DNA of 64,000 bases, from the NCBI GenBank assembly GCA_030765065.1, contig CM060984.1, forward strand, positions 105,629,488 through 105,693,487. Reading direction: 5' to 3'. Within the stretch, counting starts at the first letter, position 1, and each line of letters starts with the position of its first letter. This DNA comes from Deroplatys truncata (lineage: Eukaryota; Arthropoda; Insecta; Mantodea; Mantidae). Shown in pieces: positions 33,301 to 45,225 of this stretch. The translations under genes were made by a program, and so were the position numbers. Under the pieces are notes generated by a model, which saw nothing but the letters and a program-made list of their open reading frames with translations, was not told where the DNA came from and searched no databases.

Positions 33301-35879
33301 GATGTTAGCTTATTGTATATTTGTTACGTATGTCTGGGCATGTCTTTCGTTATCAGTTCCTAGACGAGATGATAAATAGGGCAACATTGCAACACAAAGT
33401 TAAACCTAAATATATTCATAATCCCCCTAAATGGTACACAAGCTGTTAATAGGTGTGCACTGTTCTTACTAAATAATCAGAGGATTGTATTAGCAATATG
33501 CTGCGTTTTTCTAAGAATCCGTGTAGTTTTATAAGAACATTTAAGATTAGTAAGTGATATATATACTAAAATTTCATTGCATCTATGGTGTCTGGTGGAT
33601 ACTATTATTAAATTATAATATAATACTCCAAGTGTTGATGTGCTTGGAGGTAGTCAAGGAATCCAATAAAAATAGACTTGCAACCGACATTTATGGCAGA
33701 TACTTACATACTAAGAATCCTTTCGAATTCAATAGCAATATCATGCAGTAAATAATGAGGTTTCAGGCAAATACTGACGCATTAATTAAGTTTGAATAAC
33801 AACATTGTAGAAGCTTTTTTGGTCACGTAACGTAACTCAACTGTTATGAGATCCATAATACTTCAGCAACTCATTATGATCTTATTAGTTGATGCGCACA
33901 GCTCCCCTATCGCCCATATATTTTAGCACCTTCAAAGCAGCAGGCCACTGGGCTACCTTCCAGAGAAACAATGAAATATGTGTATTTAAAATAGAGTTAG
34001 TTTCCTTTGCTTCAATGTGTGTTGCCTTCACGTTAGCCTCAAAAATCAATAAATATGACGTGGACTCAATAGTACTGGCATCTGTTGTACTACCCGCAAA
34101 CATCTCAAGGCCCTTCTATCAGTTCTGGCATCCGATCAGCATTAAATTGAACACAGATAGCAAGGCAAGTTCTTTTTGTAAAAATTCAATGTTTTGAAAT
34201 TATAGTGTGGCGCATAGCAGTATACAAGTTGACTATAACGGTAATCAAGACGCTCGTTTCATAAACATACTCGCATCTTAATTACCAGCATTATAGTCTT
34301 GTTGCTTAATATACGATTACGTGTAAAGGCAATAAATACGATACTGTGAAAAATTCCAGGTCATGGACAGAATACGAACGATACATATTTCCAGTATCAT
34401 ACCTGTGCAGTAACAGTGTACTCGTAAACAAAACTACAAATTGCTGCTATATCATGTTATATGTTTTTCTGCGTCACGGCACCTTTGTAGCGCTATGGCC
34501 TATCGCCCTGGCTTCCGGTCTCACGGCTACAGGCGCAAGGCATGTACAGATTGAACGATCATCCAATCGATTTAGGAAGGTGATGTGATCACCATCATAT
34601 TTCCCGAAGAGGGATGTTGGTTTACTCAGAGGCTGAGTTGACACCAGTCCTCTACTTGGGTTAGAAAATTCACACCGTCATGGCTGAACTCTAGCTTAGA
34701 AGCAGGGAACCGGAGCACTATGTTCCCAAAACTGCGTAGCCTAGAAATTTCAATTAATAACTTTAAATTATATTCGAAGAAATGCAATTTTCTTGTGCTT
34801 TCCGGTCAGAAAAATGGTTTTGGCCACAGTGTCGTCACGAAATTACTGCAAACAAAAATGATATTATTTATGAGAAGTTACCTCTGAAAAATATTGTTAG
34901 GTTTGGTAGCTGTGAGTCCTCTTGTTTCTATCTGCAGGGAAACTAGTATGAATAGTGTTAAATAGTAATAAAAATTCCTTATCTAACTTTAAAGAATATT
35001 TAATTACTTATTCGTTGAACGGTCTTAATATAAGAACAATATTTTAGCACAGGGCTCCATTATGCTCTATATTTTCTATATGCGTTTAATGCATCACAAA
35101 TGATATTTAAACTTTACTATAACTCTAACGTCTGCTTCATACGGGGTGAAAACAAGTAATGTGAAGGGATTTCCCACGTTGCTGCTGTGCGATGGTGGGT
35201 GTAGTGAAGGTATTGGCGGGTCTCTTCCTGTTTCCTGTGCGGTGGCCTTCTCGATGATCTCAAGTTCTGAATACGCCGGAAGGTTTCTCAGGGTCCGTCT
35301 CGTCGCATGTATGTTGTGAATGTTACCATAGCGAATGAAGGAAATAGGATGTCGGTTAATGTTCTGATGCTCAACAATTAACATATCCACACATAGTTTA
35401 ATTTCGTCAACAGTTGCGCAATATTTTTGCAAGATTCACTAGATTCTAGTCTTGTCTCTCCACACCACTCTTGTCTCCACTACCGATCACCACGTAATAA
35501 ATATGGTACGGTCTGGAGGCTGATAAAATTACTGATACCCCTCACTATTAGAGGCTGCACTATAACACTTTATGCGTGAAGTGTACAGTGCAGTCTGTAA
35601 CCCGATAATCAAGCTACTTAGGCCATGATATCTTAATAAAAATACTTGACGGAGAACAAATATCAATGAATCGCTGTATAGACAAGCAACATCTCGTATT
35701 GACAACTGGCGAACTAGCCACGAATCTGGACAGTCATAGCCGTATATACCTTTTCAGAGCAACCTTCTCAAGATCTACTCACGGCCAAGCACTGTTTGTT
35801 TGTTTGGCTCTTTCATCTTATGTTTAGGCTGACTTTTATCTGATTGGGCGACACATTTTGGATCCTAAACATGCTCACA
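33301..35879. other. No gene recognised; several unassigned open frames
   Basis: Open frames at 33885-34197 (both strands), 34346-34588 (plus) and 35094-35432 (112 codons, minus) show no domain that I recognise. Around 34480-34700 a GC-richer patch could be a decayed SINE, but I cannot identify both promoter boxes. Confidence 0.4.
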
Positions 35880-36560
35880 AGCTTGGCAGAACAGAATGAA
35901 GCTTAATTCATCTGGGTACCGGGTCATAGAGACATAGAGGGTGTGAAAAAGCTGATGAAATCTTGCAGCTTCACAATTTATTGGCCAGAGACGGCTCTAG
36001 GAACATCTTGATGTTTAGTAAGAAAGGCTATTAAGAGCTAGTCCAAGTAGATCATGAAACCTGACATAAAACTCCTGGAAACAAACTCCCATTAAGAAGA
36101 CATCTGAAAGCTTACTTAAATGTAACAGACTTCAGCCGAGAACAATTATTGCATTTCTCACACGACATGCTGCTGTGAAAAAGCATCTTAACTTGATGGG
36201 AGTCTTTCAAGGTATCTTAGAATGCAGATTGTGCAAGAAAGAAACTGAAACAGCCCAGCACATTGTATGCTACTGTGAGGCCTTGGCTTACAGGAGATAT
36301 CTTGTTTTTGGGAAAATGCCTTTAGAACAGAAGAATTTGAAAAACCATAACTGTTATGAGACTGCATTGCTTGATGAAAGTTGCAGGCATAATAAATTGG
36401 CTTTAAAACCAGACAGGTAGCACAATAAGCCCAAGGCTAATGTGTGCCCGGAGCAATGATGGAAATCACAAGTTAATACAAGACACATTTCGGAACCCAA
36501 AGTTTCACCCTAGGCAGTGGAACTACCGGGCAGTACAATAAAAAGGTTGAATAAATAAAG
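35880..36560 (+). pseudogene. Non-LTR retrotransposon RNase H and C-terminal fragment, second copy
   Basis: Near 35908 the translation reads FIWVPGHRDIEG, then residues like the ADE of RNase H. After many stops, RLQPRTIIAFLTRHAAVKKHL leads to HLNLMGVFQGILECRLCKKETETAQHIVCYCEAL (36175-36420 frame), an intact C-x2-C-H-C knuckle. The layout matches 29690-30220, so the two belong to related LINEs. The A-rich stretch to about 36560 is probably its 3' end. Confidence 0.85.
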
Positions 36561-37189
36561 CTTCATGTCGACGATGTTTATTGAACAACCGTTAAAAAAC
36601 CTAAAAAGCTTGTTACTATGTATAAGAGCTCTTCAATAATATATTAAAAATGCTGATGAGGCTAAACATACACGAAACAAAGAAATTGAAGATATGAAAA
36701 TTATTAATAAACTTTATATAAGAAATACTTATCTGCGACTTTTTATCAGTCGGGAATATCTCTTCAAATGAAAGGTCAAGATGTCTGCACATCATTGGTT
36801 TAAACAATAGTTATTTACCTAAACTTCATTGGAATCTAAAGATGATTTTTTTCTCCTTCCTTGATATTATATGCATTGGTTCAGCATCCTTCTGGAATTT
36901 TGCATAATGAGTTTACACAATTTCCAAAGCATGTTTCGTGTTGTGTACGGTAGCTCAGGGCGCACACATGCAAGAAACTAAAGCTATGCTTGTTTAATTA
37001 GATTAAATATGCTTATTTTTGACATGTGTTTGTATGCCCTTTACGCAATGTTTAAAAGTAGCATTGAAATTAAATAAAATTGAACACAAATAATAAACAA
37101 AACAATACTCTTGCTCGGAAGTGCTCGTTCCCTTAGCCCTTAACAGATTAATATAAAAAGGCATTTCTAATAATTATGAATAAGAAATA
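36561..37189. other. No gene recognised
   Basis: AT-rich DNA with no nameable feature. Confidence 0.5.
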
Positions 37190-37440
37190 CTGAGCGGGAT
37201 GGGTTAGGAAGTAACGTCTGCGGCCAGGATTTGGAGGTCTCTGGTTCAAATCACATGCGCCGATCAATCTGTTTTTTTTGGTGTGTGTGTGTGTGTGTAT
37301 GTGTGTGTGTGTGTGTGTGTGCAGGTTTCCCTTAGTTACCAAGGAGAATAGATATTTAATATCACAATTCAAACTTCCACCTTAAGTCTAAAGCAACAGA
37401 AGCAAAAAATGAAAATAAATGGTAATGGCGAATGCTTCGC
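37190..37440 (+). mobile_element. Repeat family D, copy 2, tRNA-like head
   Basis: Starts GAGCGGGATGGGTTAGG, with a B-box TGGTTCAAATCAC near 37241-37253. It then matches D1 through 'tatttaatatcacaattcaaa', 'ccaccttaagtctaaa' and 'atggcgaatgct'. A (GT)n run (37279-37321) has grown where D1 has 'ctgaggttttttcg'. Its 3' part resumes only after the 76-bp satellite. Confidence 0.8.
37279..37321. repeat. (GT)n microsatellite
   Basis: About 21 GT units with one AT interruption, inside the D2 head. Confidence 0.95.
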
Positions 37441-39575
37441 CCAGCACTAAGGTCTCTGTGGACACGTGTCGAAGTAATCAGTTTCCCGGCACGTGTAGAA
37501 GCAGAGATACAGTTGCCTGTCACTAAGGTCTCTGTGGACACGTGTCGAAGCAATCAATTGGCCATCACGTGTGGAAGCAGAGATACAGTTGCCTGTCACT
37601 AAGGTCTCTGTGGACACGTGTCGAAGCAATCGTCTGGCCATCACGTGTGGAAGCAGAGATACAGTTGCCTGTCACTAAGGTCTCTGTGGACACGTGTCGA
37701 AGCAATCATCTGGGCATCACGTGTGGAAGCAGAGATACAGTTGCTTGGTAATAAGGTCTCTGTGGACACGTGTCGAAGCAATCATCTGGCCATCACGTGT
37801 GGAAGCAGAGATACAGTTGCCTGTCACTAAGGTCTCTGTGGACACGTGTCGAAGCAATCATCTGGGCATCACGTGTGGAAGCAGAGATACAGTTGCTTGG
37901 TAATAAGGTCTCTGTGGACACGTGTCGAAGCAATCATCTGGCCATCACGTGTGGAAGCAGAGATACAGTTGCCTGTCACTAAGGTCTCTGTGGACACGTG
38001 TCGAAGCAATCATCTGGCCATCACGTGTGGAAGCAGAGATACAGTTGCCTGTCACTAAGATTTCTGTAGACACGTGTCGAAGCAATCATCTGGCCATCAC
38101 GTGTGGAAGCAGAGATACAGTTGCTTGGTAGTAAGGTCTCTGTGGACACGTGTCGAAGCAATCATCTGGGCATCACGTGTGGAAGCAGAGATACAGTTGC
38201 TTGGTAATAAGGTCTCTGTGGACACGTGTCGAAGCAATCATCTGGCCATCACGTGTGGAAGCAGAGATACAGTTGCCTGTCACTAAGATTTCTGTGGACA
38301 CGTGTCGAAGCAATCATCTGGCCATCACGTGTGGAAGCAGAGATACAGTTGCCTGTCACTAAGGTCTCTGTGGACACGTGTCGAAGTAATCATCTGGCCA
38401 TCACGTGTGGAAGCAGAGATACAGTTGCTTGGCAATAAGGTCTCTGTGGACACGTGTCGAAGCAATCATCTGGGCATCACGTGTGGAAGCAGAGATACAG
38501 TTGCTTGGCAATAAGGTCTCTGTGGACACGTGTCGAAGCAATCATCTGGCCATCACGTGTGGAAGCAGAGATACAGTTGCCTGTCACTAAGGTCTCTGTG
38601 GACACGTGTCGAAGCAATCATCTGACCATCACGTGTGGAAGCAGAGATACAGTTGCCTGTCACTAAGGTCTCTGTGGACACGTGTCGAAGCAATCATCTG
38701 GCCATCACGTGTGGAAGCAGAGATACAGTTGCCTGTCACTAAGATTTCTGTGGACACGTGTCGAAGCAATCATCTGGCCATCACGTGTGGAAGCAGAGAT
38801 ACATGCCTGTCACTAAGGTCTCTGTGGACACGTGTCGAAGCAATCATCTGGCCATCACGTGTGGAAGCAGAGATACAGTTGCTTGGTAATAAGGTCTCTG
38901 TGGATACGTGTCGAAGCAGTCATCTGCTCGTCATGTGTAGAAGCAGGGATACATTTGCCTGGCACTAAGATCTCTGTGAATAGGTGTCGATAAAGTCATC
39001 TTCCTGTCACATGTTGAAGCAGAGATAGTTTTCTAGCACTAATGTCTCTGTGGATACATGCCGAAGCGGTCATCTGCTCGGTATGTGTAAAAGCAGAGAT
39101 ATAGTTGCCTGCCACTAAGATCTCTATGGACAAATGTCGAAGCAGTCCGTATAGAAGCAGAGATACAGTCGTCTAGTACTAATGTCTTTGTGGATACATT
39201 TCGAAGCAGTCATCTTTCCGTCACGTGTAGAAGCTGAGATACAATTGCCTAACACTAAGGTCTTTGTGGACATGTGTCGAAGCAGTCATCTGCTCGGCAC
39301 GTGTAGAAGCACAGATACAGTTGTCGGGCCCTAAGGTCTCTTTGGACAGGTGTCGACGCAGTCATTTTCCCGCTACGTATAGAAGCAGGGATATAGTTGC
39401 CTAGCATAAGGTATCCCTCTGTGTGATGCAGTCAATTGCCCGAATAGGTAGATGCAGAGATAGAGTTGGCTGGCCCTAAGGTATCTGTGGACACGTGTCG
39501 AAGCAGTCAGCTGTCCGTCAGGTATAGAAGCAGAGGTATATGTCTAGCATCAAGGCTTCTGTGAACATGCGACAA
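37441..39575. repeat. 76-bp tandem satellite, about 28 units
   Basis: Units repeat at exactly 76 bases through 37450-38940 (about 20 nearly identical units) and continue as about 8 strongly diverged units to 39575. Each unit has two CACGTG palindromes 27 bases apart (in 'gacacgtgtcgaagca' and 'atcacgtgtggaagca'), so it may itself derive from a shorter repeat. Two variant junctions alternate ('ttgcctgtcact' and 'ttgcttggtaat'). One unit near 38805 lacks a few bases. The many overlapping 60-120 codon frames arise because 76 is not a multiple of 3. They are not genes. Confidence 0.97.
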
Positions 39576-39680
39576 AGTAAGGTGGTAAGGTACGGGGATG
39601 AAACCTAGAAGGCTGTCGGCCACGCGCCGATCCAAGAGGAATCTCCTAACAGATATGTGACGATATTACAAATTTTCGTA
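39576..39680 (+). mobile_element. Repeat family D, copy 2, 3' part
   Basis: The segment 'gggatgaaacctagaaggct' through 'cctaacagatatgtgacgat' matches the 3' part of D1 (23680-23765). The satellite therefore lies between the two halves of one D element. Confidence 0.75.
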
Positions 39681-40497
39681 GGAAATGTCCTTTTCTGGTC
39701 AAAAAGGAAAAACGATGTCAAAATACTGAAATATTTGCTATGTTTGAAATAAATTCTTCGAAACACATTGGTTAATCGGCATTCGAATTCTTATTTGAAC
39801 TCTTGTGAGAACTCATGGTACCAAAAAAAAAATAGACGGTCAGAAAATGTTCGGAAACTTTAAGCCCATCTCTAGGAGAATCATATAGAAAGATACTTTA
39901 TGGTCTTTTTCCCCTCAAGAAGGTGTGCTCTTGACCCTTGGGAGTACAACGAGAATCCAGCTGGTTACACGTGACGCGACTTTCTGTGTGGTAATCAGCT
40001 GAGTACTGGCCAGAATGGTGTTCTTTGCCTTCTCTAGTGCACCAAAGAGACTTTTTCGGATGAAGAAGTGGGTGGAGATTAATGCATAGCGGTTCGTGCA
40101 CAGATTCCAAACTCCGGAAACTATTTCTTCAAACATGAGTACGCGACCTGAAATGTATGGCCTGATAAACACGCTTCTCAACGTCGTCTGCTTGGAATTT
40201 CATACCTCTAAGTGGGTGTAATGTTTCTCCTTGACATAGAACCTGGAATTTAACCTTTCATGTATTCAAGTTCATTCGCTACAATTCGCTACACAAGTTT
40301 ACTGTGTGGGTTGACCAGAAGCAATCAGCTAGCAGAACTGAGCAACTCTGGACTTTAAGAGCAAATAACCAACAGAGAAAGAGCATTTCTTTTTGATTTC
40401 TCAGCCACTAACTAGTTTAGTAATTTCCGAGGCAATTCCTACTTTTTAAAAACAAGCGAGCGAAATACTTCTTCTTTATATCTTAATAGAACCATCA
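39681..40497. other. No gene recognised; unassigned minus-strand open frame
   Basis: Open frames at 39898-40181 (88 and 70 codons, minus) lie in slightly GC-richer DNA. I recognise no domain. They could be a decayed transposon or host exon, but nothing in the sequence decides it. Confidence 0.4.
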
Positions 40498-43400
40498 GGG
40501 CTATTCTGTAGTTTCGTTACTAAGAAGGTGACTACAATTATTTGTTAAGCTTAAAGAACCATTTTTAACAAATATGCGGCTATTTGGTATTCTGTAACTC
40601 GTTTGTTGTCACGATATTTGTTTTCTCGTGATTTGTTAGCCACCTCGGGTGACTAATCGAAAACTCATGCGCTCTGCGACACTGCCACTGGCACCGGTAT
40701 ACCGAATACCGAGTGCTTTTGTTACTTTTCGTTGCCAAGATGGAGATAAAGCGTCCTGTGAAAACGTTACACGTAACATATAAAATATATGCGGAGTTTT
40801 AAAATTCACACCCAGTGCTTAGAGTAACGAGACTTATGGTCGAATTCATAGTCCTCGCTTATTTCAAGGAAGTTCTTAAGCAACGATTTTCTAATACACA
40901 GACGCTACTCTTTCAGGCGAATAAGGAAATGCTTATTCATATAAGGAAACCCCGATCACCGCTTATGTGCAATGAGAGCCGACGCCATCTTGAATCAACC
41001 GCCTACAACGGAGGTTAAGGACAATAGCTATTTAGTTGAGTAAGGGGAACTTCATAACGAAATTGTACTGCACATTAATATACGAATTTGCGTGAATTCA
41101 CTTGAAGCGCATAGGAATGTTGAATTTAAGAAGCGGTATCGGCTTACCAAAACCCTGTTGTAGTAATCTAAAACCTCTGGTAAACAACGTAATCTTAACA
41201 AACAGAGGTTATAAAGTCGTTACGTGAGACAGACTTACTTTAAAAAATAATGTATAGAATCTAAGTGCGATGATACATTCATATGTTTTCTGTTCAGAGT
41301 TTCCCTATTATGTTGTCCAAAGTCCTTAGATCCCTAGAATTCGATATTCCGCTGCACATATTCAGAATCATTTAATAAAATCCTAAAAATTAAATGCGGA
41401 AATAAAGTACATCTCTGCAGCGCTTTTCTTGATCAAATTGCCTATTTTGCATCACCACCACTGCAATGGATCACTTAACAAGTCCACGTCTCTAACATTT
41501 ATTCACAAATATTGAGTTATCAAAATCCTGAACAATCTTGCGTGTAAAACCGCTGTTAAAGACAAACATTGTAAGCTATTGGGTACTTTTGCTTTTCTGA
41601 TTACTGCTAGATGGTGTAGTAATTGCATTTATTTGTTTCCATGCATTCATATACACAGTGCGCATATTGTAAATACTTCTAGCTACTAACAGTTTACGCT
41701 AGAAAGACAGATTTTCAGTTTTAAAACAGCCCAAGAATAAATACCACTAAAGGCGAGTACATCACACAGCGTCCGATTGCCTGCATTCTACGATGTCTTT
41801 GTCTTGGCACCAACCCTTTTAGTTATTTCTTTCCTGCTCCCTGAAATGTTTTTCTTTTGGCATGTTTTCGATCTAACTAATGTAACTCTACAGCTGTTAC
41901 TACAAACCCTTAAATAAATTTACAATCTGCTTGATTATAAACGAAAGTTAACTAACTAATAAATGTATCATTTAAAATTCGCAAACTTCTACCACGTACT
42001 CAACAGCTGTTGTGAACAAGACAACAACGAAAATGAAAATGACGGCTGGCTATATGGTAACCTGCATGTTCGTTTAAACATACCTTCGCGCATCCAAGGG
42101 GCTGTGAAACAGTTGAACCATGTTGCCACATGTAGTTCGCAAATAAATGAGCGTTTAGCGTTGAGCATATAAGTACCGTCTATGTATAACAAATGGTAAT
42201 AAGAGTTTCCTTATCAGAAGGAAATACTTACTGCTTAAGCATCTCCTTTTCACATAAGCGACGACTGTGAATTCGACCCTTACAGCTTCTTGAGACCCCA
42301 AATAATTAGATATTTTTATGGAGAAAAATTGCCCAGCTGTTGAGTTGAAGTGGAAGTGGTTGTGTAAAATGAATTTAGTTTTAGGTTAGGAAAGAAATAG
42401 TAACACAGCTTAATACTCTTTTGATGTAAGTTTCACTAACTATATTAACCCGCAATTATTACTTAGTTTCCTTTATGGTTTTGGCTTTTAATTACAATTT
42501 GTAAAGATACCAGCTGCCATGCAGATTTGTTCTAAAATTTTATGTATATCATCAAACATAAGTAGGTACTTATTTATTTACTCATGATTTGGCAATGTTC
42601 AGTTTTAATTCAGTTCTGTGTAATTATTACTGCACCTTAAGAATCTTTGAATGAAAATCATAACTGATATTTAGTAACAGCCATTATTACTTTAGGTAAT
42701 CGTTACGGGGAAGATTATAGTGAAAAGAAAGGTTTTGTTATCTGGGGAAATGTCTTTTATTTCGGATTATTTTTCATATTCAAATGTACTAAGTATGAAT
42801 TATCACTTTATAACCCAAATACCTGTTATGTTATTCTCTTTCAGCTGCATCGGTATAAATTAAATGTTACCATGGTTACAACAGGATGGTAAATAGCTTT
42901 CTGATAACCACTTCCTTTAGCAGATTGTACATTGATTTAAAATGATTCTCAGAACAAAAACGTATCGCTGTAATATTCTCAGCTCTCAAAAGTACTCAGT
43001 TCCTAACCTTAACTTAAAAATGTGGCACACAAGGTTAATTACTATTTTAACCTAAAATTCTTAAATCAATAACTGTTACGTTTTATTAGGATACAAGATT
43101 ACACAACATTTATTTTCCTATTAAAATGAATTTGTCTCTTAAAAGTTATGTTGGGAGCATCATTTACCAATGTTATTATACGGAACATTGCTTATTTAAG
43201 CGCAATACGTGGCATTTTATTTTACGCTACAACGATAAACAGACACTTTATAATTAAAATATCAAATTTCTATCATGCCTTTCCTCTTACAGTAGCATTA
43301 AAACGACATCTATGCGAATTCATTGCGTAACAAGCGCATTAGCAAGATGTTCTCGGGCCTTGTTGCGTTAACAACCAAAACTTTATACTTAACAACATTT

Positions 43401-43499
43401 TGTTTTATTACGAAGTTACAGAATACCGAATAGCCCGTAACAATTGATTAGCGGCTTTAACAGGTTGTTAAGCCTTAACAAAACATTACAGAATAGCCC
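40498..43499. mobile_element. Element L, 3 kb, bounded by inverted repeats
   Basis: The left end GGGCTATTCTGTAGTTTCGT and the right end, reversed, GGGCTATTCTGTAATGTTTT are inverted repeats. About 90 bp in, both sides repeat a similar block (left 'ggctatttggtattctgtaact', right reversed 'gggctattcggtattctgta'). The interior holds short frames only, for example 41963-42192 on both strands, without a transposase motif that I can identify. Terminus style is Harbinger-like, but no clear target-site duplication supports this. Confidence 0.65.
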
Positions 43500-43559
43500 T
43501 GTATGTGTAGTAAAGCTTCGAAGAGCCATAATATATCCCTCATCCAATGAGTAGGTGGA

Positions 43560-43870
43560 GATACCAGCCTGAATATTTGCTTCCTGGAATTTATTTGCCT
43601 TTTTATACTTTATCTGCCGTTTTGATATGGGAAGTATTCGACCCAAAAACTGTATTTGGAGGTTTCACAGAAGTACTTAATATTTCTAGGAGTAATAATT
43701 TTAACTTAACTACAGTGAGCTTATATTACTTATTCGGGGAAAAGCTATATCTGGAACTCCTAATATTAAAGGCAGGCCCCTGATTCCAAACACTGTATTT
43801 TTAGAAGTTTCGTGTGTGAGTGTTATATGTGTATGTGTGAATAGCATAACTAACCGCTGATGGGTTTTAT
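43560..43870 (+). mobile_element. Family A fragment, proximal part, diverged
   Basis: Contains 'ggaagtattcgacccaaaaa' and, later, 'gtgtgaatagcataactaac', the order of the first 250 bp of family A, with losses. Confidence 0.55.
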
Positions 43871-44655
43871 TCGCATGTCTTTCTCTACACCCTCTTCTGC
43901 AAACTATTGTTATGAAAGTTTATCTCGATTACTATTGATAATCGAGATAAACTTTCATTACACATTTACACACTGCGTTGTAGGCATAAAAGGATAGAAT
44001 AGGCTAAAGCGATATTGAGATTCTTAAAAAGCGGATCGCTATGTAATGGCTTTGAAATTCCTTGCTTACCAGGAGAAAAAACGAATAGCGAACTTAGCAG
44101 TTGAAAAGGTCCAAGTATTTGAAAATCCAAACCATTAAAAACAATATCTTGGAAATGGTTAACGCCATAAGCATTTCTATTTGATATAAATGTGGTCTAC
44201 CTATGTTTTGCAATAAGATGTTGTTTATGTCTTACGGTTTAAATGCTATACAAAATTCATTCAGAATGATGAGGACTTCACAGGTTATTTGCAGAAAACT
44301 CTATATATACGTTTTATTTGTCATGCAGATATCTTAAACATGTGGTATTATAATAAAAATCGTTTAAGGCAATTTCGAGAACATCAAAAATACGAAAAAG
44401 GGTATTAAGCTTAAGGAAATTTTCTTGATAAATCACTGAAATATACTGAACTTAAATATTAAGTTTGGTATTTCACAGAGGTTTCGTTAATGTTGAGTTA
44501 ATGTTGTTCACACACTCACGCACACGCGCACATGTTTTCTAAAAAGACATTCTTGGATTCAGGGAGCCTCAAAGCGTGTATTTCGGTGAAGTCTTGGTAT
44601 CGAATATATGGGTGGAGCGCAATATTTTCCCTACTTACTGTAGGTAAGAAGTAGA
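43871..44655 (-). mobile_element. Family A element, copy 10
   Basis: Runs from 'catgtctttctctacaccc' to 'ggtaagaagtagagg'. It carries a local 20-bp perfect inverted repeat at 43912-43958. Confidence 0.75.
43912..43958. repeat. Perfect 20-bp inverted repeat with 7-base loop
   Basis: The arm ATGAAAGTTTATCTCGATTA is followed after CTATTGA by its exact reverse complement. Other family A copies have only one of these arms, so the second arose by local inverted duplication. Confidence 0.95.
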
Positions 44656-44659
44656 GGAG

Positions 44660-45225
44660 CGGCGACAAAGATTCGAATAAATAACAAACTTTGCGTTTAA
44701 GGTTAGTATCTCCAAAAGATGCAAAACGAAGATTTGTAATAAAATCCTCCTACCCTAAACTACACTTTACATGAAAAGTTTTCCTAAAAAATTGTCTCCA
44801 ACAATTCTATTAAAATACAAATAATATGTACGGAACAAATAAAAGTATATTTTGATGATGATGATGATGAAATGGAGTTTATGGGCGTTCAACTACATAT
44901 ATATTTTGAATTTTCCGGAATATCCTGTGAAGCTCTCTTCTTTCAAAAGGAATTTTAATAGCCTTCTATAACTATTAAACCTTAATAGATGGATAAAGCA
45001 TATCGCAAAAATATGCAGACCTCTTTAAAGTACAGAACTATTAAAATAACCCTTCTTTAGCATTATCCATTTCGGGCATATATATTATTATTATTCGTTT
45101 TAATTTTTCAACACTTTTGTCCTATCTACCTTCTCGACTACTTACCTATAGTAAGTAGACTAAGTATTGCATTCTACCCAAAAATTCTATAGGTACCGAG
45201 ACATTTAATAGTTGCAGTGAAATAC
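44660..45225 (+). mobile_element. Family A fragments in + orientation
   Basis: 44660-45120 follows the middle of family A ('gtatctccaaaagatgc', 'ctacactttacatg', 'gaattttccggaat') and contains a GATGAT run near 44855-44870. A second start follows at about 45131 ('ctcgactacttacctatagt', 'cattctacccaaaaattc'). Confidence 0.65.

Noticed and set aside
33885-34197. Overlapping frames of 72 and 102 codons on both strands
   Set aside because: Open on both strands over the same bases, with no motif. More likely chance than coding.
35094-35432. A 112-codon minus-strand open frame
   Set aside because: No recognisable family and composition near background. Kept only as a note in the gap entry.
37542-38968. 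A series of 60-120 codon frames beginning MSKQSSGHHVWKQRY, looking like a repeated protein family
   Set aside because: They are the frames of a 76-bp satellite. 76 is not divisible by 3, so no single frame continues, and the start codons recur every 76 bases by repetition.
37441-39575. CRISPR-like array (regular repeats)
   Set aside because: Units are contiguous with no unique spacers, and the context is eukaryotic.
40498-43499. Calling element L a Harbinger transposon
   Set aside because: The end sequence is only suggestive, no 3-bp TWA duplication is visible, and no transposase or Myb-like protein can be read.
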